Source: Rhizobium sp. FKY42
Lineage (GTDB): Bacteria; Pseudomonadota; Alphaproteobacteria; Rhizobiales; Rhizobiaceae
Reading direction: 5' to 3'
NCBI RefSeq assembly: GCF_005222835.1
Contig: NZ_STGA01000008.1
Span: forward strand, 117,192-181,191
DNA: 64,000 nucleotides
Below, piece by piece: positions 59,086 to 64,000 of this stretch (position 1 is its first letter; each line of letters starts with the position of its first letter). Position numbers and translations under genes: made by a program. The notes under the pieces are model-generated. The model had not been told where the DNA came from. It did not search any database and saw only the letters and a list, made by a program, of their open reading frames with translations.

Positions 59086-60110
59086 GCGAGATCAGCGGCG
59101 CGGTGTTGGATGGAGCGATCCCACCACAACTGAACAACCGTTTGTTCGGGCATGAACATGCCGAGAATTTTCTGGCGCGCTTCTACAAATCCGGGCGCAG
59201 CCATCATGCGATTCTTATTGAGGGCCCCGAAGGGATTGGCAAGGCAACGCTTGCCTTCCGGTTTGCAAACCATGTTCTTTCCCACCCAATTCCCGAACAG
59301 GCGCCGGATCATCTGCCGGATCCTGATCTCAACAGTATGGTCAGCCGACAGATCGCGTCAGGCGCTTCGCACAATCTGCTGCATCTTTCGCGCCCCGTTG
59401 ACGAAAAAACCGGGAAGACAAAGACCGCCATTACCGTTGACGAGGTGAGGCGGGCAGGGCACTTCTTCTCGCAGACCTCCGGCACAGGGAACTGGCGGAT
59501 CGTCATTATCGATCCAGCAGACGATCTCAATCGCAATGCTGCCAACGCAATTCTCAAGATCCTTGAAGAGCCACCGAAGCGTTCCCTCTTCCTGGTTCTG
59601 AGCCACGCGCCGGGCAAGCTCTTGCCGACGATCCGTTCGCGCTGCCTGCCGCTGAAGCTGAACCCGCTTTCGACCGATGACCTTACGCAAGCGCTTGGTC
59701 ATCTGCAGATTGAACTGGACGGCGGTCAAACCGCGCTGAACGTGCTCGGCTCTGCTGGCGGTAGCGTCTCGCAGGCGCTGAAGCTTCTGAACTATGGCGG
59801 CACAGAGATCGTCTCGGCCTTCGACGATATTCTCGCAGCGGAAGGACCTTCGGCACGGCGCGCGATGCACAGACTGGCGGATGTTCTGTCCGGCAAGGAT
59901 AACGACGTGATCTTCGGTTTCTTCCTTGATCACATCTCCAACCATCTGATGCGCAGAGCGCGCGATGCGGCCCTTGCGGGCGATCTCATGCAGGCGGACC
60001 GTGTATCCCGTCTGGTCTCGGAGATCGGCGAGCGCATCTCGATCTCGCAAGGGTACAATCTCGACCGCAAGCAGACCATACTTTCGCTGCTCGAAGACAT
60101 TGCCCGCTGA
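59082..60110 (+). CDS. holB: DNA polymerase III delta prime subunit
   Basis: 342 aa. AAA+-type clamp-loader subunit: [16 protein letters not shown] replaces a canonical Walker A (as usual for delta prime), then [47 protein letters not shown] (SRC sensor motif). It is the stator of the clamp loader. Coupled to tmk by an ATGA overlap. Confidence 0.94.
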   Translation: MSEISGAVLDGAIPPQLNNRLFGHEHAENFLARFYKSGRSHHAILIEGPEGIGKATLAFRFANHVLSHPIPEQAPDHLPDPDLNSMVSRQIASGASHNLLHLSRPVDEKTGKTKTAITVDEVRRAGHFFSQTSGTGNWRIVIIDPADDLNRNAANAILKILEEPPKRSLFLVLSHAPGKLLPTIRSRCLPLKLNPLSTDDLTQALGHLQIELDGGQTALNVLGSAGGSVSQALKLLNYGGTEIVSAFDDILAAEGPSARRAMHRLADVLSGKDNDVIFGFFLDHISNHLMRRARDAALAGDLMQADRVSRLVSEIGERISISQGYNLDRKQTILSLLEDIAR

Positions 60111-60194
60111 GATTACGCAACTTGCTTGTTTCGCGATGCCGAAACATGGGGTAAGACGCGGGCGATAGAAATCACGAACTGAACGCTGGCTTTA

Positions 60195-61754
60195 ATGTCC
60201 TCAAAAACGCCCTACTACATTACGACCGCCATTTCCTATCCCAACGGCAAGCCGCATATCGGCCATGCCTATGAGTTGATCGCGACCGATGCCATGGCCC
60301 GCTTCCAGCGGCTGGACGGCAAGGACGTGTTCTTCCTGACCGGAACGGATGAACACGGCCAGAAGATGCAGCAGACGGCGCGGAACGAAGGCATCACACC
60401 CGCTGAACTCGCTGAGCGGAACTCCAACGAATTCCGCGAGATGGGCAAGCTCCTAAATTCCTCCAACGACGACTTCATTCGCACGACTGAGGCGCGTCAC
60501 CACGCGACCGTGCAGGAAGTGTGGCGCCGCATGGAGAAGAACGGCGACATCTACAAGGACAGCTATGCAGGCTGGTACTCCGTTCGCGACGAAGCCTATT
60601 ATCAGGAAGAAGAGACGGAACTGCGCGCTGATGGCATGCGCTATGGCCCGCAAGGAACGCCGGTCGATTGGGTGGAGGAGGAGAGCTATTTCTTCAAACT
60701 GTCCGCCTATGAAGACAAGCTGCTGAAGCTTTACGAAGACCAGCCGGATTTCATTGGTCCGAACGAGCGCCGTAACGAGGTCATTTCATTTGTCAAATCA
60801 GGCCTCAAGGATCTTTCGGTTTCGCGCACCACATTCGACTGGGGCATTAAGGTGCCCGGCGACGACAAGCATGTGATGTATGTGTGGGTCGATGCCCTGA
60901 CCAACTACATCACCGCCACCGGCTATGTGGAAGATGAGAACGGACCACGTGCGAAATACTGGCCAGCGGATGCGCATATCATTGGCAAGGATATTATCCG
61001 CTTCCATGCCGTTTACTGGCCTGCCTTCCTGATGTCGGCGGGTCTGCCGCTGCCAAAACGCGTCTATGCACACGGCTTCCTGCTCAACAAGGGCGAGAAG
61101 ATGTCAAAGTCGGTGGGTAACGTGGTCGATCCGGTCAATCTGGTGAACCATTTCGGTCTCGATCAGGTGCGCTATTTCTTCTTGCGTGAAGTCTCGTTCG
61201 GTCAGGACGGCAGCTATTCGGAAGAGGGCATTGCAACCCGCATCAATGCCGATCTCGCCAACGGGATCGGCAATCTGGCATCGCGTTCTCTGTCGATGAT
61301 TGCCAAGAACTGCGAAGGCAAGATCCCGGAACCCGGCCCGCTGACCGATGCGGACAAGGCCATTCTGGCAACGGCCGACGAGGCAATCGCTATCTGCCGC
61401 GAAGAAATGAATCGCCAGCAGATCCATAAGGCGGTGGCGGCTGTGATCAACATCGTCAACGAAGCCGACCGTTATTTTGCGGCACAGGAGCCCTGGGTTC
61501 TGCGCAAGACCGATGTGGCCCGCATGGGAACTGTGCTTTGGGTGACGGCGGAGGTGGTGCGTCAGATTGCAATTCTCTTCCAGCCGATCATGCCTGCTTC
61601 CTCCGCCAAGATCCTTGATCTGGTTGCCGTTGCGCCGGAAGATCGCGTTTTTGCCAAGCTGGGTGAGGCGGGTCGCATGAAGCCCGGTACGATGCTGGAA
61701 GCGCCAAGCCCGGTGTTTCCTCGCTATGTCGCCCCGGAAGCAGACAAGGCCTGA
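60195..61754 (+). CDS. metG: Methionyl-tRNA synthetase
   Basis: 519 aa. Class I motifs HIGH (KPHIGHAYE) and KMSKS ([10 protein letters not shown]). The short form without a C-terminal dimerisation domain, and without the zinc knuckle cysteines of E. coli MetG. Charges tRNA-Met. Starts 84 bases after holB and precedes tatD by 8 bases. Confidence 0.96.
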   Translation: MSSKTPYYITTAISYPNGKPHIGHAYELIATDAMARFQRLDGKDVFFLTGTDEHGQKMQQTARNEGITPAELAERNSNEFREMGKLLNSSNDDFIRTTEARHHATVQEVWRRMEKNGDIYKDSYAGWYSVRDEAYYQEEETELRADGMRYGPQGTPVDWVEEESYFFKLSAYEDKLLKLYEDQPDFIGPNERRNEVISFVKSGLKDLSVSRTTFDWGIKVPGDDKHVMYVWVDALTNYITATGYVEDENGPRAKYWPADAHIIGKDIIRFHAVYWPAFLMSAGLPLPKRVYAHGFLLNKGEKMSKSVGNVVDPVNLVNHFGLDQVRYFFLREVSFGQDGSYSEEGIATRINADLANGIGNLASRSLSMIAKNCEGKIPEPGPLTDADKAILATADEAIAICREEMNRQQIHKAVAAVINIVNEADRYFAAQEPWVLRKTDVARMGTVLWVTAEVVRQIAILFQPIMPASSAKILDLVAVAPEDRVFAKLGEAGRMKPGTMLEAPSPVFPRYVAPEADKA

Positions 61755-61762
61755 TAGTCGAA

Positions 61763-62548
61763 ATGCTGATTGATACCCATTGCCATTTGGATTTTGCCGA
61801 CTTTGATGCGGAGCGCGACGAGCTTGTAGCCCGCGCGCACGTAGCCGGTGTGAAGCAGATGGTGACGATCTCGACACGCGTGCGCAAGCTGCGAACCTTG
61901 CTGGACCTGACAGAGCGTTACGACAGCGTTTTCTGCTCGGTGGGCACGCATCCCAATAATGCGGGCGATGAGTTGGACGTAACCGCCGACGAGTTGGTGC
62001 GGTTGGCTGAAAGCCATGACAAGATCGTGGCGATCGGCGAGGCGGGTCTCGATTACTTTTACGACACGCAAAAGCCGGAAGACCAGCAGACCGGCTTGCG
62101 CCGTCATATCGAAGCTGCACGGCGCACCCGGTTGCCGTTGGTGATTCACAGCCGCAGCGCCGACGACGACATGGCTGCCATGCTGCGCGAGGAAACGGAG
62201 AAGGGAGATTTTCCTTTCATTCTCCATTGCTTCTCCGCCGGTCAGGCGCTGGCGGATACAGGTGTCGAGCTTGGCGGCTTCGTTTCCTTTTCCGGCATCC
62301 TGACGTTTCCGAAATCCGAGGACATCCGCGAGATTGCCAAAACGATTCCTCTCGACCGGCTACTGGTGGAGACGGATGCGCCTTACCTTGCACCGAAGCG
62401 CTGGCGCGGCAAACGCAACGAGCCGTCTTACGTGGTCAATACAGCGGAGATACTGGCCGAAGTGAAGGGCGTTTCCTACGAGGAGATGGCGCAGATCACC
62501 ACAGAAAACGCCTTCCGCTGCTTCTCAAAGATGAAGAAGGTCGCGTAA
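61763..62548 (+). CDS. tatD: TatD-family metal-dependent hydrolase
   Basis: 261 aa. Metal ligands in DTHCHLDF, GEAGLDYFYD, H in VIHSRSADDD, H in ILHCFSAG and D in LVETDAPYLAPK. TatD proteins are 3'-5' deoxyribonucleases involved in DNA repair and turnover. Overlaps nothing; the next gene starts directly after its stop. Confidence 0.94.
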   Translation: MLIDTHCHLDFADFDAERDELVARAHVAGVKQMVTISTRVRKLRTLLDLTERYDSVFCSVGTHPNNAGDELDVTADELVRLAESHDKIVAIGEAGLDYFYDTQKPEDQQTGLRRHIEAARRTRLPLVIHSRSADDDMAAMLREETEKGDFPFILHCFSAGQALADTGVELGGFVSFSGILTFPKSEDIREIAKTIPLDRLLVETDAPYLAPKRWRGKRNEPSYVVNTAEILAEVKGVSYEEMAQITTENAFRCFSKMKKVA

Positions 62549-63376
62549 GTGCTGGCAAAGGGTTACAGGCTGCGGTTCACCATACTGGGATGTTCGTCGT
62601 CTCCCGGAGTGCCGCGTCTGGATGGTGACTGGGGTGCCTGTGATCCCCTGGAGCCAAAGAACCGACGTCGGCGCGCATCCTTCCTTGTGCAGCAAATCGC
62701 GCCGGATGGGCAGATGACCACCGTTGTCATCGACACGGGCCCGGACTTCCGCGAACAGATGATTTCCGCCGGTGTAAAGCGGATCGATGGCGTTCTCTAC
62801 ACGCATGCCCACGCGGACCACCTGCATGGCATTGACGACATTCGTGGCTATTTTCATTCGCAGCGGATGCGCATTCCCATCTGGGCCGATCCGTTCACCA
62901 TGGAGCGCATCCGCGCCGGTTTCGGCTATTGCCTGGAAACGCCGCCCCGCGGCAATTATCCGCCCATCGTCGCGCCAAACCTGATAACTGATCTCAACCA
63001 ACCGGTGATCGTCGAAGGGCCGGGGGGTGCAATCCCATTCATGGCGCACAGGCAGTTCCATGGCGACATCGAATCTCTCGGTTATCGAGTTGGAAACGTT
63101 GCGTATTGTAGCGATGTGAGCGGCTTTCCGCCTGACACACCGGCAAAGCTTCTCGGGTTGGACATGCTCGTGATCGATGCGCTTCAATATCGTCCGCATC
63201 CCAGCCATTATTCGCTTGGCGAAGCGCTGGAATGGATTGAAAAACTGGCGCCGCGTAAGGCTTTGCTGACGCATATGCATATTCCGTTGGACTACTGGAC
63301 GGTGCAGCAGGAAACTCCCGACCATGTTGAACCAGCCTATGACGGGCTGAGTTTCGAAGTACACGCAGAGGATTGA
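62549..63376 (+). CDS. Metallo-beta-lactamase fold hydrolase (PhnP-like)
   Basis: 275 aa starting at GTG immediately after the tatD stop. Motif THAHADHLHGIDD binds the metals; further ligands in AHRQFHGDIES, YCSDVSG and LLTHMHI. This is the PhnP/RNase Z-like group of phosphodiesterases. It commonly follows tatD in rhizobia; physiological substrate unknown. Confidence 0.9.
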   Translation: MLAKGYRLRFTILGCSSSPGVPRLDGDWGACDPLEPKNRRRRASFLVQQIAPDGQMTTVVIDTGPDFREQMISAGVKRIDGVLYTHAHADHLHGIDDIRGYFHSQRMRIPIWADPFTMERIRAGFGYCLETPPRGNYPPIVAPNLITDLNQPVIVEGPGGAIPFMAHRQFHGDIESLGYRVGNVAYCSDVSGFPPDTPAKLLGLDMLVIDALQYRPHPSHYSLGEALEWIEKLAPRKALLTHMHIPLDYWTVQQETPDHVEPAYDGLSFEVHAED

Positions 63377-63381
63377 CCCCG

Positions 63382-63861
63382 ATGACGCTGCTGGTCTGGA
63401 ACGGCATTCTGATCGGACTCGCAGCGACCATCGCCATGGATCTCTGGGCCGTCATTCTTTACCTGGTCTTCAAGCAGAACAAGCCGAACTGGGCGCCAGC
63501 CGGACGCTGGTTCCACCGCGTGGCGCGCGGACATTTTCTCCATCAGGATCTTACAGCGATCACGGCATTTCCGCAGGAACAGGCGGTTGGCTGGTTTGGC
63601 CATTATGCAGTGGGTGTGCTTTACGGCATGATCTTCGCACTGATCATGGGACCGACGTGGTTTACAGCACCGACATTCGTGCCAGCCTGGATCTTTGGGA
63701 TCGTCACCATTGGCGCTGGCTGGTTCATCATGCAGCCGGGCATGGGACTGGGAATTGCTGCGTCCCGCACGCCGAACCCAAACAAGGTGCGCCTGCTGAA
63801 CTTTGCCGCTCACACGGTCTTTGCTTTGGGCCTCTATGTGGCAGCACTTGCGCTGGCGTAA
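63382..63861 (+). CDS. DUF2938 membrane protein
   Basis: 159 aa from ATG 63382; a TTG three codons upstream overlaps the previous stop. Four to five hydrophobic segments, with QEQAVGWFGHYAVGVLYGMI and GPTWFTAPTFVPAWIFGIVT typical of DUF2938. Inner-membrane, function unknown. Last gene of the block. Confidence 0.85.
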   Translation: MTLLVWNGILIGLAATIAMDLWAVILYLVFKQNKPNWAPAGRWFHRVARGHFLHQDLTAITAFPQEQAVGWFGHYAVGVLYGMIFALIMGPTWFTAPTFVPAWIFGIVTIGAGWFIMQPGMGLGIAASRTPNPNKVRLLNFAAHTVFALGLYVAALALA

Positions 63862-64000
63862 GACAGCTGGACGACCAAAAGGTAGAGCGGGGATGCAGCT
63901 TTAAGTGGATTATTGGTTAAATCAAAGATTGTGTCAAAGCCGAATAGGGTTGCGACAGGTTGAGCCCGATAGAGACGCAACACATTAAGAGTGTCGCTTG
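63862..64000. other. Intergenic end of window
   Basis: No gene supported. GCGACA (63952-63957) and TGTCGC (63993-63998) are inverted and about 35 bases apart, which may be part of a larger stem or a promoter region. Confidence 0.3.

Noticed and set aside
61104..62120. 338-aa open frame on the minus strand
   Set aside because: Antisense to metG and tatD; low-complexity Arg/His-rich translation.

Overview
The window is about 64 kb of chromosome from an alphaproteobacterium of the order Rhizobiales (Hyphomicrobiales), probably Rhizobiaceae or a close relative; I cannot name the genus. The evidence is the ntrY-ntrX-trkA-hfq-hflX-mazG order, the rlpA-dacA-tmk-holB-metG-tatD-MBL block, an Atp12-type chaperone gene, a split GTTC-N7-GTTC LexA site, an IRO-box-like iron site and rhizobial-type intergenic palindromes. 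Codon use is GC-rich and even throughout. I see no transposase, integrase, phage gene or CRISPR array.

Layout. 1-6.6 kb: nitrogen/redox two-component genes (ntrY end, ntrX), potassium uptake (trkA), RNA chaperone and ribosome GTPase (hfq, hflX), nucleotide sanitation (mazG, a deaminase). 6.8-10.3 kb: assimilatory sulfite reductase group and ferredoxin-NADP reductase. 10.35-15.65 kb: an orphan flagellar-rod-like gene, then gcvT-gcvH-gcvP on the minus strand behind a promoter and tandem glycine riboswitch. 15.8-19.6 kb: fluoride channel, rluC, HAD phosphatase, Atp12 chaperone. 19.7-26.6 kb: a hydrolase remnant, a guanidinium exporter under a two-hairpin guanidine-II riboswitch, glutathione-dependent formaldehyde detoxification (adhC, fghA) with small passengers, a DMT transporter, lipB and tRNA-Leu. 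26.2-29.3 kb: aldehyde dehydrogenase, DUF779 protein and an AcoR-like regulator.

29.46-39.5 kb is the most distinctive accessory block: one operon (entC, entE, a stand-alone isochorismatase, a stand-alone aryl carrier protein, entF, entA and a secreted YncE-like beta-propeller) behind a promoter that overlaps a TGA-N9-TCA box. It should make a 2,3-dihydroxybenzoyl-serine (enterobactin-type) siderophore. It is followed by three very small membrane proteins, then coaD, two cyclophilins, queA and tgt.

44.2-45.6 kb has no convincing gene but is packed with stem-loops and a 184-bp MITE-like inverted repeat. 45.6-53.6 kb: a secreted DUF4864 protein, an MFS transporter, a J-domain protein, SOS-controlled dinB and an osmoprotectant ABC operon. 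53.5-55.4 kb: a glyoxalase-fold gene beside a decayed LysR regulator. 55.4-64 kb: tRNA-Ser, rlpA, a D-Ala-D-Ala carboxypeptidase homologue that has lost its KTG motif, tmk, holB, metG, tatD, an MBL hydrolase and a small membrane protein.
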